35,956 bases of DNA from the NCBI GenBank assembly GCA_009843915.1, contig VYCM01000072.1, positions 1 to 35,956 on the forward strand, in the 5' to 3' direction. A program made the translations under genes and the position numbers. This stretch comes from Acidimicrobiaceae bacterium. Its GTDB lineage: Bacteria > Actinomycetota > Acidimicrobiia > Acidimicrobiales > Aldehydirespiratoraceae. The notes below the pieces were generated by a model. It was not told where the DNA came from. It searched no databases and worked only from the letters and a program-made list of their open reading frames with translations. Shown piece after piece: positions 9,236 to 18,336 of this stretch (its first letter is position 1; each line of letters begins with the position of its first letter).

Positions 9236-10420
9236 TCAGCCGTGCTCCAGGACGCCCGCCAGGATGGAGCACCCTTCGGCGAGCTGCTCGGTGGACACCA
9301 CGAACGGCGGGGCGAGCCGCAGGGCCGTCGGGGTCACTCCGTTCACCACCAGACCCCGGTCGAGGCAGGCCGAGGCGACGTCCTTCGCCGAGCGGCCCGC
9401 TCTGGCCCCCTCCGACAGCTCGGCGGCCAGCAGCAGGCCCCGGCCCCTCACACTGTCCACACCGTCGATCTCGAGCAGCCGGTCCCGCAGGGCGGCTCCG
9501 AGGCGGGTCGCGGCCGCGGGGGCATCCATGGCCTGCATCTGTGCGAGGACAGCCCGCACCGCGGCCAGGGCCAGCGGCTGACCTGCGAAGGTCGAGCCGT
9601 GGTCGCCGGGAACGAAGGCGGCCGCGACGTCGGGCCGGGCCCAGACCGCTCCGACGGGCACGCCGTTGCCGAGCGCCTTGGCCATGGTCACGATGTCGGG
9701 CTGCACGCCGGCGTGCTGGTAGCCGAACCACCGTCCGGTGCGGGCGAGACCGGTCTGGATCTCATCCATCACCAGCAGGATGCCGCGCTCGTCGCATACC
9801 CGCCGCACGGCCTGCAGGTACTCGTCGCTGGCCGGCACCACGCCGCCCTCGCCCTGGACCGACTCGAGCACCACCGCCCCGACAGAGGGGTCGAGCGCCG
9901 CCTCCAGCGCGCCGAAGTCGTCGAAGGGCACATGGCGGAAGCCTTCCGGCATCGGCTGGAAGGGCTCGTGCTTCTCGGGCTGCCCGGTAGCCGCCAGCGC
10001 GGCCAGCGTGCGGCCGTGGAACGACCCGTAGGCGCTCACCACCCCATGGCGACCCCGGCCCTGGTGCTTGCGAGCCAGCTTGAGGGCGGCCTCGACCGCC
10101 TCGGCGCCAGAGTTCTGGAAGAGGATCCGGCCGGGCTCGGTGTCGCCGCCGGGACCGGAGCGGATCAGCCGGTCGAGCGTCTCCACCACCTCGGCGGTCG
10201 GCTCGTTGGCGAAGAGGTTCGACGTGTGTATGAGCGTCCCCGCCTGGGCCGCGACGGCCTCCGTCACCGCCGGGTGGGCGTGGCCAAGCCCGGTCACCGC
10301 CAGCCCGCACAGGAAGTCGAGGTAGCGGCGGCCGCGGTCGTCCCATAGCTCGGTGCCGTCACCCCGCACGAAGGTCACCGGCGGGGTGCCGTAGTTGTTC
10401 ATCAGCACGGCGCTACTCAT
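9236..10420 (-). CDS. argD: Acetylornithine aminotransferase
   Basis: This PLP enzyme of class III converts N-acetylglutamate semialdehyde to N-acetylornithine with glutamate as amino donor; many homologues also act in lysine synthesis. The 394-residue protein has the PLP lysine in TMAKALGNG (K248), the cofactor aspartate in MDEIQTG (D219), and NSGAEAVEAALKLARK (about 103-118). Instead of the usual GTTFGGNPLA it has GSTFAGQPLA, a mild variation. The ATG overlaps the argB stop as ATGA, implying coupled translation. The substrate assignment follows mostly from the operon. Confidence 0.95.
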   Translation of the reverse strand: MSSAVLMNNYGTPPVTFVRGDGTELWDDRGRRYLDFLCGLAVTGLGHAHPAVTEAVAAQAGTLIHTSNLFANEPTAEVVETLDRLIRSGPGGDTEPGRILFQNSGAEAVEAALKLARKHQGRGRHGVVSAYGSFHGRTLAALAATGQPEKHEPFQPMPEGFRHVPFDDFGALEAALDPSVGAVVLESVQGEGGVVPASDEYLQAVRRVCDERGILLVMDEIQTGLARTGRWFGYQHAGVQPDIVTMAKALGNGVPVGAVWARPDVAAAFVPGDHGSTFAGQPLALAAVRAVLAQMQAMDAPAAATRLGAALRDRLLEIDGVDSVRGRGLLLAAELSEGARAGRSAKDVASACLDRGLVVNGVTPTALRLAPPFVVSTEQLAEGCSILAGVLEHG

Positions 10421-11331
10421 GGCTGGTCCTCGGTGTTCTGGGTGATCATCGTGCCTATTCCGGCGTCAGTGAACAGCTCGAGCAGCACGGCATGGGGTAT
10501 CCGACCGTCGAGCATGTGGGCGGAGCCGGCGCCCTGGCGCACTGCGTCCACGCAGGCCTGAGCTTTGGGGATCATCCCGCCGCTCGCGGCGCCCGATTCG
10601 ATCATGGCCTCCACCTCCGTGACGCTGGCCCGGCTCACCAGAGAGGACGGGTCCGCCGGATCGGCGAGCAGACCGGGAACGTCGGTGAGGTACACGACCT
10701 TGGCCGCGCCGAGCGCGCCGGCCAGGGCCGCCGCCATGGTGTCGGCGTTGATGTTGTAGGCCTGCCCGCCCTCATCCGCGCCGATCGACGACACGACGGG
10801 GACGATCTCTCTCGTCACGAGGCGCTCGAGGAGAGCGGGATTGACGGCCGCGACGTCGCCGACGAAGCCCAGCGCGGGATCCCGGGGCACTGCCGTGACG
10901 AGACGCCCGTCCTCGCCGGAGAGCCCGAGGGCCGCTCCCCCGTTCGCATTGATGGCGCTCACGATGTCCCGGCCTACCTTGCCGACCAACACCATCCGGG
11001 CCACTTCGAGGGTCTCGGCGTCGGTGACCCGCAGGCCGTCGCGGAACTCGCTCTCCTTGCCCAGCCTCCGCAGGTGCTCGCCGATCTGGGGGGCTCCGCC
11101 GTGGACCACCACCGGGTGCAGCCCGACGGCGCGCACCAGGACGATGTCGCGTGCGAATGAGGAGGCCAGGACGGGGTCGATCATGGCGTGGCCGCCGTAC
11201 TTGACGACCACCACCGCCCCCCGGAAGCGCCGGATGTAGGGCAGCGCCTCGACGAGCGCCCGGGCCCGCCGCTCAGGCTCGAAGCCGTGCGATGCGTCGT
11301 GCTGGGCTTGGGTGCCGCCTGCCTGAGTCAT
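10417..11331 (-). CDS. argB: Acetylglutamate kinase
   Basis: It phosphorylates N-acetylglutamate, the second step of arginine synthesis. The protein has 304 residues. The amino acid kinase fold is shown by KYGGHAM near the N-terminus, VVVHGGAPQIG, the NINADTMA block and SGGMIPKA near the C-terminus. An N-terminal segment before the core (about residues 12-37) resembles the extra helix of hexameric, arginine-inhibited kinases, so feedback inhibition is likely; this is inference. I chose ATG 11331 because it overlaps the argJ stop as ATGA. The open frame upstream lies in argJ and is not needed. Confidence 0.96.
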   Translation of the reverse strand: MTQAGGTQAQHDASHGFEPERRARALVEALPYIRRFRGAVVVVKYGGHAMIDPVLASSFARDIVLVRAVGLHPVVVHGGAPQIGEHLRRLGKESEFRDGLRVTDAETLEVARMVLVGKVGRDIVSAINANGGAALGLSGEDGRLVTAVPRDPALGFVGDVAAVNPALLERLVTREIVPVVSSIGADEGGQAYNINADTMAAALAGALGAAKVVYLTDVPGLLADPADPSSLVSRASVTEVEAMIESGAASGGMIPKAQACVDAVRQGAGSAHMLDGRIPHAVLLELFTDAGIGTMITQNTEDQP

Positions 11332-12557
11332 GTCCTGTATCCCGCGTTGATGTCGATGTAGCCGTGGGTGAGATCGCAGGTCCACACGGTGGCCTCGCCG
11401 TCGCCCACGCCCACGTCGATCCGGAGGTCGATGCTGTCGCCCTGCAGGTGTTCGGTCGCCCGCTGCTCGCTATACCCCGGTCTCGGCAGTCCGCCGTCGG
11501 CGCACTGCTCGTCGCCGATCCAGATCGAGAGCCGGTCCCGGTCGGCCCGCTGGCCGGCCTTGCCCACCGCGGCCACGATGCGGCCCCAGTTGGCGTCGGA
11601 GGCGGCCAGGGCGGTCTTCACCAGCGGGGAGTCGGCCACCGTCCGGGCTATGGCCTCCGCGGCGGCATCGTCGGCCGCCCCGGTGACGGTGACGGCCACG
11701 AACTTGGTGGCCCCCTCGCCGTCCCGCACTATCTGGTGGGCCAGATTCATCATCACCGCGTCGAGCGCGTCGCGGAAGGCCGTCGCGTGCCGGTCGGCGC
11801 CATGACCAGATGTGCCGGTCGCGGCCAGCAGCACGGTGTCGCTGGTGGACGTGTCGGAGTCCACGGTGATGCGGTTGAAGCTCTTCTCCACCGACCCGGC
11901 CAGGCACTCCTGAGCGGTCTGGGCGTCCATGGCCATGTCGGTGAACACGAACGCGAGCATGGTCGCCATGTCGGGGGCAATCATGCCGCTGCCCTTGGCG
12001 ATGCCGGCCACATGGGCGGTCGTGCCTGCCACCGGTGCCGACGCAGCCTTGGGGAACGTGTCGGTGGTGCCGATGGCGGCGGCGGACGCCTCCCACAGGG
12101 GCGAGGTGGCGGGCTCGAGGCCGGCCACCAGTCCCGGCAGGGCGGCATCGATGCGCTCGACGGGCAGGTCCTCGGCGATCACGCCGGTCGACGCGACCAG
12201 CACCTCATGGGGCTGCGCCCCCAGCGCGGCGGCCACCGACCCGGCAGTGTGCTCGGAGACCCGGTATCCGGCCGAGCCGGTGAAGGCGTTGGCGTTGCCG
12301 GAGTTGACGATCACCGCCCGGCCCCTGCCTCCGCTCGCGGCCAGCGCATGCCGGCACCAGTCCACAGGCGCGGCGGTACACAGCGACCGGGTGAACACAC
12401 CGGCCAAGGTGCTGCCCGGGGGAACTTCCGCCAGCACTACATCGTCACGGCCCTGATAGCGGATGCCGGCAGCCGCGGTGGCCAGCCGGACACCTGCGAC
12501 GGCCGGCATCGCCGGGAATGCCGCCGGAGCGAGCGGGGACACCTTGGTCTCAGCCAT
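11328..12557 (-). CDS. argJ: Bifunctional ornithine acetyltransferase / N-acetylglutamate synthase
   Basis: It moves the acetyl group from N-acetylornithine to glutamate, closing the acetyl cycle; bifunctional members also use acetyl-CoA. The 409-residue precursor has the self-cleavage site in KGSGMIAPDMATM, where Thr199 would become the N-terminal nucleophile of the beta chain. Also seen are VNSGNANAFTG near residue 84 and the characteristic C-terminal INAGYRT. The ATG lies 8 nt after the argC stop behind a GAGGG Shine-Dalgarno. Its presence explains the lack of argA and argE nearby. Confidence 0.96.
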   Translation of the reverse strand: MAETKVSPLAPAAFPAMPAVAGVRLATAAAGIRYQGRDDVVLAEVPPGSTLAGVFTRSLCTAAPVDWCRHALAASGGRGRAVIVNSGNANAFTGSAGYRVSEHTAGSVAAALGAQPHEVLVASTGVIAEDLPVERIDAALPGLVAGLEPATSPLWEASAAAIGTTDTFPKAASAPVAGTTAHVAGIAKGSGMIAPDMATMLAFVFTDMAMDAQTAQECLAGSVEKSFNRITVDSDTSTSDTVLLAATGTSGHGADRHATAFRDALDAVMMNLAHQIVRDGEGATKFVAVTVTGAADDAAAEAIARTVADSPLVKTALAASDANWGRIVAAVGKAGQRADRDRLSIWIGDEQCADGGLPRPGYSEQRATEHLQGDSIDLRIDVGVGDGEATVWTCDLTHGYIDINAGYRT

Positions 12558-12565
12558 CGGTCCCT

Positions 12566-13600
12566 CTAGGGGTAGATCCCCGCCGAAGCCAGTCCGGCGG
12601 TCTCGTCGATGCCCAGCGCGAGGTTGGCGCACTGCACGGCCTGGCCCGACGCTCCCTTGACCAGGTTGTCGAGCGCGGCGATCGCCATCACCCACCCGGT
12701 GCGGGCGTCGGCCCTGGCGGTTAGGTGGACGCTGTTGGATCCCAGCGTCGCCTTGGGGGAGGGCGACCGGTCGCTCACCACCACGAAGGGCTCGTCGCGA
12801 TAGGCGTCGCTCAGCAGGCCGAGGACCTCGTCCGTGCTCGTAGCTCCGGTGGGCCTGGCGTAGCAGGTGGCGAGGATGCCTCGGTTCATGGGCGCCAGAT
12901 GGGGCGTGAACAGCACCTGCACATCGGTGCCGGAGTGGCGGGACACCGCCATCTCGATCTCAGGCGTGTGCCGGTGGGTCAACAGGCCATAGGCGGTGAA
13001 GTCCTCATCCACCGCGCAGAATGTCGTGTTCGGCTTCGGCGGCCGGCCCGCGCCGGACACCCCGCTGGCCGCGTCGACGATGATCCCGTGCGGCTCCACC
13101 GCGCCCGCCGCCACGAGCGGGGCCAGAGCCAGCGTGGCCGTGGTTACGTAGCAGCCGGGCGCGGCCACCAGCTCGGCATGGACGATGTCGTCGCGGAACA
13201 GCTCGGGAAGGCCGAACACGAACTCTTCTAGTAGTTCGGGCGCGGTGTGCTCGGTGCCGTACCACGCCGGGTACAGGCCGGGATCGTCGAGCCTGAAGTC
13301 TGCAGCCAGATCGACGACATGCTTCACTTCGTTGCGCAGCTCCGGAACCACCGACTGCGAGGCGCCGTGAGGCAGCGCACAGAAAGCCAGGTCGCATCCG
13401 GAGGCGACGCCCGGCTCGTAGGGCACGAACTGGGTGTCGCCGTAGGCGGGGGCCAAGCTCGCATACAGGTCGGCCACTGCCCGGCCGGCCATTGAATCGC
13501 CGGTGGCTACCACGGCCTCCAGGCCGGGATGGGACGCGCAGATCCGCAGCAGCTCAGCGCCGGTGAAACCCGACGCGCCGATCACAGCGACCTTGTGCAT
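12566..13600 (-). CDS. argC: N-acetyl-gamma-glutamyl-phosphate reductase
   Basis: It reduces N-acetylglutamyl phosphate to the semialdehyde with NADPH. The 344-residue protein has an N-terminal Rossmann motif GASGFTGAELLR (8-19), the catalytic cysteine in AAPGCYVT (C150) and the HRHTPEI histidines (209, 211). It is the first cistron of the arginine operon and starts 69 nt downstream of the pheT stop. The ATG has a TAGCTT -10 box ending 6 nt before it and a TTGCAA -35, so the mRNA probably starts at the ATG itself. An ARG box covers the -35. Confidence 0.97.
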   Translation of the reverse strand: MHKVAVIGASGFTGAELLRICASHPGLEAVVATGDSMAGRAVADLYASLAPAYGDTQFVPYEPGVASGCDLAFCALPHGASQSVVPELRNEVKHVVDLAADFRLDDPGLYPAWYGTEHTAPELLEEFVFGLPELFRDDIVHAELVAAPGCYVTTATLALAPLVAAGAVEPHGIIVDAASGVSGAGRPPKPNTTFCAVDEDFTAYGLLTHRHTPEIEMAVSRHSGTDVQVLFTPHLAPMNRGILATCYARPTGATSTDEVLGLLSDAYRDEPFVVVSDRSPSPKATLGSNSVHLTARADARTGWVMAIAALDNLVKGASGQAVQCANLALGIDETAGLASAGIYP

Positions 13601-13606
13601 CCCACC

Positions 13607-13635
13607 AAGCTATTCCCTCCCCACGACTATTGCAA
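13607..13635 (-). promoter_or_regulatory. argC promoter, leaderless
   Basis: Minus strand: -35 TTGCAA (13635-13630), a 17-nt spacer, and -10 TAGCTT (13612-13607), followed by 6 nt and the argC ATG. Transcription is expected to begin at or next to the A of the start codon. The -35 falls inside the ARG box. The spacing and overlap make a coherent repressible promoter for the whole arg operon. Confidence 0.6.
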
Positions 13636-13645
13636 CTATGTGCAG
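13630..13645. promoter_or_regulatory. ARG box (ArgR operator) upstream of argC
   Basis: TTGCAACTATGTGCAG has the half-sites TTGCA and TGCA(G) with the six-base spacing of the 16-bp actinobacterial ARG box (mycobacterial type TTGCAT-N4-ATGCAA, from memory). A further half-site, TTGCACA at 13660-13666, ends 20 bp further on, matching the spacing of tandem ARG boxes, though its partner half is poor. Binding of the ArgR encoded at 7821-8300 would occlude the -35. Confidence 0.6.
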
Positions 13646-13668
13646 AGATAAGATACTAGTTGCACAGA

Positions 13669-16047
13669 TCAGGATCGAAGGGTGGCACCGGTGCGGCGGG
13701 AGGTCTCGTCTATGCAACGTTGGCGGACCTCAGCCACCTCGGCATCGGTGAGAGTGCGGTCAGGCGCCTGGAACCGCAGCCGGTAGGTCAGGCTGCGGGA
13801 GCCCTCAGGCACGCCGGACCCGCGGTACGAGTCGAACAGCTCGACACGGGCCAGCAGCGATCCGGCCGAGGCTCGCAGCGCCCGCTCGACTTGGACCGCG
13901 GCCACGCCGTCGGGCACGACGAAAGCCAGGTCCACATCGCTGGGCGGGTACTTGCTGACAGGGCGGTAACGGCGCCTGGTCCGGGGACCCTCGAGCACCT
14001 GTTGCAGGTCGAGCTGCAGCCATGCCACCCGACCGGACACCCCGCAGGCCTCCAGCACCTCGGGGTCGACCTCCCCCACCGCGCCGCGCACCCGCCCGGC
14101 CACCACTACTTCAGCGGATCGGGTGGGGTGCATACCGGGAAGCACGGCAGCGCGCATCTCGACCGCAGGCAGCGCCAGCGCCTCGGCCAGCAGGTCGAGC
14201 ACCGCCACCGCGGCCGGGGCCTCCTCGCCCGACAGGGCCACGGCCAAGAACTCCCGCTCGTCCGGGAGAAGCTGACCCTCCGGTGCCGGCAGGTAGACGT
14301 GGCCGATCTCGAACAGCCGCACATCCCCGTTGAAGTGACGCTGGTTGTACGCCACCGCCCCCAGCTGACCGGGAAGCAGCGAGGTTCTCAGCACCGACTC
14401 GCTGTCGTCGACCGGGTTGGACAGGGTGATGCCATCCTCGGCCAGGCCCACCGCAGCCAGCGCACCCGGCGCCACGAACGGCATCGGCTGCGTCTCACAG
14501 CAACCCGCGCCCACCAGCACCTCCCGCACCAGGCGGCGATCCTTCTGGTAGGCCGACAGCCCGCCGGCCTCGTTGGCGGTGGGGACGGTGCGCTCGATGT
14601 TCTCGTATCCGTGGAGGCGGGCGACCTCCTCGGCGATGTCGGTCTCGGTCTCGGTGTCCCAGCGCCACGTGGGGATGGTCACATCGATGCCGGCGCGATC
14701 GTCGCTCATGTCCGCGCCGAAGCCGATGGAACCCAGGTGCCCGGCCATCGCCTCCGCGCTCAGGCTGGTGCCGAGCAGGCTGTTCACCCTCGACGTGTGC
14801 ACCCGCAGCGGGCGGCGGTCCGGCAGGTTGCCGCGCTCGTCGATCATTCCGGGCGCCACCTCAGCCCCCTGCTCCACCGCCAACTGCACGAATCGATTCA
14901 TGCAGCGCTCGACGTTGTAGCCCCAGTCGGCGCCCCGCCGGAAGCGGGTCGAGGCCTCGCTGGAGAGGTTCAGCCGCTTGGCGGTGCGCGATATGGACGG
15001 CGGGTCCCACCACGCCATCTCGACCAGCACGTCGGTGGTCTCGGCGTCGATCTCGGTGGACGCTCCGCCCATGACCCCGGCGATGCCGATCACGTCGTCG
15101 TCGCCATCGGCGATCACCCCGTCGCCGGAGCCGAGAATCCGGCGCTGGCCGTCGAGGGTGACGATCGTCTCGCCGTCACCGGCCCGGCGAACCCGGATCT
15201 GGGCACCGCTCACCCGGCCCAGGTCGAAGGTGTGGCTGGGCTGGCCCAACTCGAGCATCACGTAGTTGGAGATGTCCACGATGCTGTTGATGGGTCGCTG
15301 GCCCAGCGCGGTCAGCCGGTTGGCCATCCATGGGGGCGAGGAGCCGGCGGGAGCGTGGCGCAGCACGCGGCCGACGAAGCGGCCGCACAGCGTGGGGTCG
15401 ACGATCTCCACGTCGACGGCCGCCGAGATGTCGAGACCCGAGGCGGGTGTCGACCAGTCGGGAGGTTCGAAGGCCACGCCCAGGCCGGCTGCGAGGTCGC
15501 GGGCCACGCCCATGACCGAAAGGGCGTCGGGCCGGTTGGCGCCCACCTCGAGGTCCCACAGCACGTCGGGCTCCAAGCCGAGGGCCTCGGCCAGCGGCGT
15601 GCCCGGCTCCGCGTCGGCCGCGACCCGGTCGTTGAGGATCATGATGCCCTCGGCGTCGGCGCCCATGTCGAGTTCGATCTCCGAGCAGCACATGCCCTCG
15701 GAGGTCTGGCCTCTCAGCTTGCGGCGGGCGATCTCCAGCCCGCTGGGCATGACCGTCCCCACCCGGGCCAACGGCACCAGGTCGCCGACCGCCATGTTGA
15801 ACGCCCCGCAGCACACCTGCAGGGTCGAGCCGGACCCGTCGTCCACGTCGACGAGCTGGATCCGGTCGGCGTCAGGGTGGGGGCGCAGGTCAAGCACTCT
15901 GCCCAGCACCACGCCGCCCGGCATCGCACCGGTGACGGTCATCTCCTCCACCGTCAGCCCCAGCGCACTCAGCACGTCGCTGAGCGCGCCAGGATCGCCG
16001 TCGATGCCGGGCGCGAACTCCCTGAGCCACGAGAGCAGGACCTTCAT
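13669..16047 (-). CDS. pheT: Phenylalanyl-tRNA synthetase beta subunit
   Basis: This is the beta chain of the alpha2-beta2 PheRS; it contributes tRNA binding, structural support and editing. The 792-residue protein has a tRNA-binding OB domain (about 40-150), the B3/B4 editing region (about 205-390) with PINSIVDISNYVMLELGQP, B5 (about 400-475), the inactive catalytic-like core, and a C-terminal FDX-ACB domain (about 695-790, starting near SKYPPSDVDLAFVV). The length is normal for the long bacterial form. It starts 16 nt after pheS, and its stop lies 68 bases before argC, whose promoter begins next to it. Confidence 0.97.
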   Translation of the reverse strand: MKVLLSWLREFAPGIDGDPGALSDVLSALGLTVEEMTVTGAMPGGVVLGRVLDLRPHPDADRIQLVDVDDGSGSTLQVCCGAFNMAVGDLVPLARVGTVMPSGLEIARRKLRGQTSEGMCCSEIELDMGADAEGIMILNDRVAADAEPGTPLAEALGLEPDVLWDLEVGANRPDALSVMGVARDLAAGLGVAFEPPDWSTPASGLDISAAVDVEIVDPTLCGRFVGRVLRHAPAGSSPPWMANRLTALGQRPINSIVDISNYVMLELGQPSHTFDLGRVSGAQIRVRRAGDGETIVTLDGQRRILGSGDGVIADGDDDVIGIAGVMGGASTEIDAETTDVLVEMAWWDPPSISRTAKRLNLSSEASTRFRRGADWGYNVERCMNRFVQLAVEQGAEVAPGMIDERGNLPDRRPLRVHTSRVNSLLGTSLSAEAMAGHLGSIGFGADMSDDRAGIDVTIPTWRWDTETETDIAEEVARLHGYENIERTVPTANEAGGLSAYQKDRRLVREVLVGAGCCETQPMPFVAPGALAAVGLAEDGITLSNPVDDSESVLRTSLLPGQLGAVAYNQRHFNGDVRLFEIGHVYLPAPEGQLLPDEREFLAVALSGEEAPAAVAVLDLLAEALALPAVEMRAAVLPGMHPTRSAEVVVAGRVRGAVGEVDPEVLEACGVSGRVAWLQLDLQQVLEGPRTRRRYRPVSKYPPSDVDLAFVVPDGVAAVQVERALRASAGSLLARVELFDSYRGSGVPEGSRSLTYRLRFQAPDRTLTDAEVAEVRQRCIDETSRRTGATLRS

Positions 16048-16063
16048 GGTCGATCCCGTCCCA

Positions 16064-17083
16064 TCAGAACTGGCTCAGGAAGCGGACGTCGTTGTTGACG
16101 AACTCGCGGATGTCGTCGATCTCGTGGCGCATCACCGCCAGCCGGTCTATGCCGAAGCCGAAGGCGAAGCCCTGCCACTCCTCGGGATCGATCCCGCAGT
16201 TGCTCAGCACGTTGGGATGGACCATCCCGCAGCCGCCCAGCTCCAGCCAGGAGCCGTCGGGCCGGGAGATGTCGAACTCCGCGGACGGCTCGGTGAACGG
16301 GAAGTACGACGGGCGGAGCCGGCTCTTGACCTCGCGCCCGAAGAGGGCCCTGACGAACTCGTCGATGGTGCCGGCGAGGTCGCCCATCGTGATGTTGCGG
16401 TCCACGGCCAGCCCTTCGATCTGGTTGAAGGCCGGCAGGTGGGTGGCGTCGGCGGTGTCGGCCCGGAAGGTCCGGCCCGGTGCCACGACGTAGATGGGCG
16501 GCTTGCGGTTCTCCATGATCCGGATCTGCACCGGCGAGGTGTGGGAGCGCAGCATCACCTCCTCGGGCTCGCCGAGGTTCACGAAGATGGTGTCGAAGCT
16601 GCCCCGGGCCGGGTGCCAGTCGGGGATGTTGAGGGCCTCGAAGTTGTACCAGGCGCTCTCCACCTCGGGACCCTCCGCGACCGTGTAGCCCATCCCCACG
16701 AACACGTCCTCGAGGCGATCGCGGGCCTGGGTGACGGGATGGAAGTGCCCCCTGCGCAACGGTGCGGTCTGGGGCAGCCGCTCGGTGAGGTCGAGTTGCT
16801 CGGCGGCGTAGCGGTCGGCCCGCCCCGATGCCGTCAACCGGGCCCGAGCCGCGGCCACCGCGGCCTCCACACGCTCGCGGGCGGCATTGAGTCGCTGACC
16901 GGCAGCCGCCCGCTCTCCCGGATCAAGGTCACCGAGCCGGCGTTTGGCCTCGGTGAACCGCGAGCGGCGGCCCAGCAGCTCCCGCTCGACGTCGGCTACG
17001 GCGTCGATGTCGGCTGCCGAAGCAAGGCGATCCTCGGCGTCGGCGGCAGCCTTCTCGTAGGCCTGCTCGTAGCCCTCCGTCAT
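16064..17083 (-). CDS. pheS: Phenylalanyl-tRNA synthetase alpha subunit
   Basis: This is the catalytic chain of PheRS, a class II synthetase. The 339 residues from ATG 17083 include an N-terminal coiled-coil tRNA-binding region (about 1-85, with ELLGRRSRFTEAKRRLGDL), motif 1 around HPVTQARDRLEDVFVGMGY, motif 2 GRTFRADTADATHLPAFNQ, and motif 3 GFGFGIDRLAVMRHEI near the C-terminus. I preferred ATG 17083 to GTG 17104 because it gives the family N-terminus and has a TAGCCT -10 box 7 nt upstream. No Shine-Dalgarno is seen. It could also be co-transcribed from infC. Confidence 0.96.
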   Translation of the reverse strand: MTEGYEQAYEKAAADAEDRLASAADIDAVADVERELLGRRSRFTEAKRRLGDLDPGERAAAGQRLNAARERVEAAVAAARARLTASGRADRYAAEQLDLTERLPQTAPLRRGHFHPVTQARDRLEDVFVGMGYTVAEGPEVESAWYNFEALNIPDWHPARGSFDTIFVNLGEPEEVMLRSHTSPVQIRIMENRKPPIYVVAPGRTFRADTADATHLPAFNQIEGLAVDRNITMGDLAGTIDEFVRALFGREVKSRLRPSYFPFTEPSAEFDISRPDGSWLELGGCGMVHPNVLSNCGIDPEEWQGFAFGFGIDRLAVMRHEIDDIREFVNNDVRFLSQF

Positions 17084-17090
17084 CCGAGCA

Positions 17091-17096
17091 AGGCTA
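17091..17096 (-). promoter_or_regulatory. -10 box of pheS
   Basis: TAGCCT on the minus strand lies 7 nt before the pheS ATG at 17083, in the 42-base gap after the methyltransferase gene. If active it makes pheS-pheT independent of the upstream infC operon and leaderless. No good -35 is seen. Confidence 0.35.
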
Positions 17097-17125
17097 GGGC
17101 GCACCGGCCTGCGCCCGGTGGCATG

Positions 17126-17920
17126 TCAACGATGGCGGCGGTACTCGAAGGCGAGGAGCGTCGCCGCCATGGCCACGTTGAGGGACTCGGCGCTGCCCGC
17201 CATCGGGATCCGCACCCGGCTGTCCGCCAGCGCGTAGGTCGAGTGATCGAGGCCGTGGGACTCCGATCCCAACACCAGGGCCACGGGACTCTGCCCGGCG
17301 AGCACACCCGAGTCGTGGGCCTCGCCCTCGCTCGCGTCGGCAGCCACTACCGACGCGCCGGCGGCTCGGAGGGCCTTCAGCGCGGCACCGGCATCGGCGG
17401 CCAGGACCACCGGCACCCGCAGCACGGAGCCGGCGGACGCGCGCACCGCCTTGGGCGCCCACGGATCGGCGCCGCCCACCACGACCACGCAGCAGGCCGC
17501 GCAGGCCTCCGCGGTGCGGATGATGGTTCCCGTGTTGCCGGGATCGGCCACTCCTACGAGCACCAGAACGAGATCGTCTCTTGCCATCGATCCCGGCAAT
17601 TCGACCTGTGGCTTGTCGACCAGCGCCAGCATGGGCTGGGGACTCACCGCGGGAGCCACCGATTGGAAGGCCCGATCGGTCAGCGCCATCACCTCGACGT
17701 CCGGATTGAGCTGGTCCAGAACGTCCCGGACCGATGGTGAGTTCGTGGTCGACTCGGCCGTGACCACGACCGACGGCTCGATCCCGGCGGCCAGCGCCTC
17801 CGACAGCGTGCGCGGCCCTTCCAGAATCGCCGTGGCGTCGCCCCGTGCGCGTCGGCGCACAAGGCGCCGCAGCCCGGCTACCCGCTGATTGCGCGGACCG
17901 AGCGGTGGATGAGCGCTCAG
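17126..17920 (-). CDS. SpoU/TrmH-family rRNA 2'-O-methyltransferase
   Basis: This is a knotted (SPOUT) SAM-dependent enzyme that methylates ribose 2'-hydroxyls in RNA, probably 23S rRNA. The C-terminal half has the three family motifs: [28 protein letters not shown], and [23 protein letters not shown]. An N-terminal RNA-binding region precedes it. The family-like start, [15 protein letters not shown]...[12 protein letters not shown], runs upstream of the first ordinary start (GTG 17860, 244 residues). The only plausible upstream start is a CTG at 17920 overlapping the rplT stop as CTGA, giving 264 residues. The position between rplT and pheS matches mycobacterial tsnR (from memory). Confidence 0.9.
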   Translation of the reverse strand: MSAHPPLGPRNQRVAGLRRLVRRRARGDATAILEGPRTLSEALAAGIEPSVVVTAESTTNSPSVRDVLDQLNPDVEVMALTDRAFQSVAPAVSPQPMLALVDKPQVELPGSMARDDLVLVLVGVADPGNTGTIIRTAEACAACCVVVVGGADPWAPKAVRASAGSVLRVPVVLAADAGAALKALRAAGASVVAADASEGEAHDSGVLAGQSPVALVLGSESHGLDHSTYALADSRVRIPMAGSAESLNVAMAATLLAFEYRRHR

Positions 17921-18291
17921 CTGGCCTTGGCCTGAGCGGCGGACGCCTCCGAGGCCGCCTCGACCAGCGCGGTGAAGGCGTCGGGGTCGTTGACGGCCAG
18001 GTCGGCCAGGATCTTGCGGTCGACCTCGATGCCAGCTGCCTTCAGCCCGGCGATGAAGCGGCTGTAGGAGGTGCCTCGCTGGCGGCAGGCGGCGTTGATT
18101 CGCTGGATCCAGAGTCGGCGGAAGTCGTTCTTGCGAGCTCTGCGGTCGCGGAACGCGTAGTTGCCCGAGTGCATGAGCTGCTCGTTGGCTGAACGCCATG
18201 ACCGGGACTTGTTGCCGTAGTAGCCCTTGGCCCGCGCCAGCAGCGCCCGGCGGCGGCGCCTCGACTGGGCGGGTCGCGTCACTCTGGCCAT
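17917..18291 (-). CDS. rplT: 50S ribosomal protein L20
   Basis: It binds 23S rRNA early in large-subunit assembly; in several bacteria it also represses its own operon. The 124-residue protein has the lysine/arginine-rich N-terminus ([28 protein letters not shown]), the [19 protein letters not shown] block, and the globular C-terminal domain ending in an Ala-rich tail. It follows rpmI by 45 bases in the standard infC-rpmI-rplT cluster. A purine-rich stretch precedes the ATG. Confidence 0.97.
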   Translation of the reverse strand: MARVTRPAQSRRRRRALLARAKGYYGNKSRSWRSANEQLMHSGNYAFRDRRARKNDFRRLWIQRINAACRQRGTSYSRFIAGLKAAGIEVDRKILADLAVNDPDAFTALVEAASEASAAQAKAS

Positions 18292-18336
18292 CGAATCGTC
18301 GCTTTCTTCTTGGTGTTGCCGGCAGTCGGGCTAGGG

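Noticed and set aside
13660..16098. Long rightward open frame opposite pheT; similar long open frames lie opposite carB (32571-35840), the PBP (1611-4220 leftward), argF and argG.
   Set aside because: In GC-rich genes the antisense frames stay open because stop codons are rare. The predicted proteins are His/Gln/Arg/Gly-rich with no domains, while the opposite strand carries complete conserved enzymes.
17105..17125. T-box or attenuator leader for pheST.
   Set aside because: Only 42 bases separate ATG 17083 from the upstream stop; there is no room for a T-box, and no Phe-rich leader peptide is visible.
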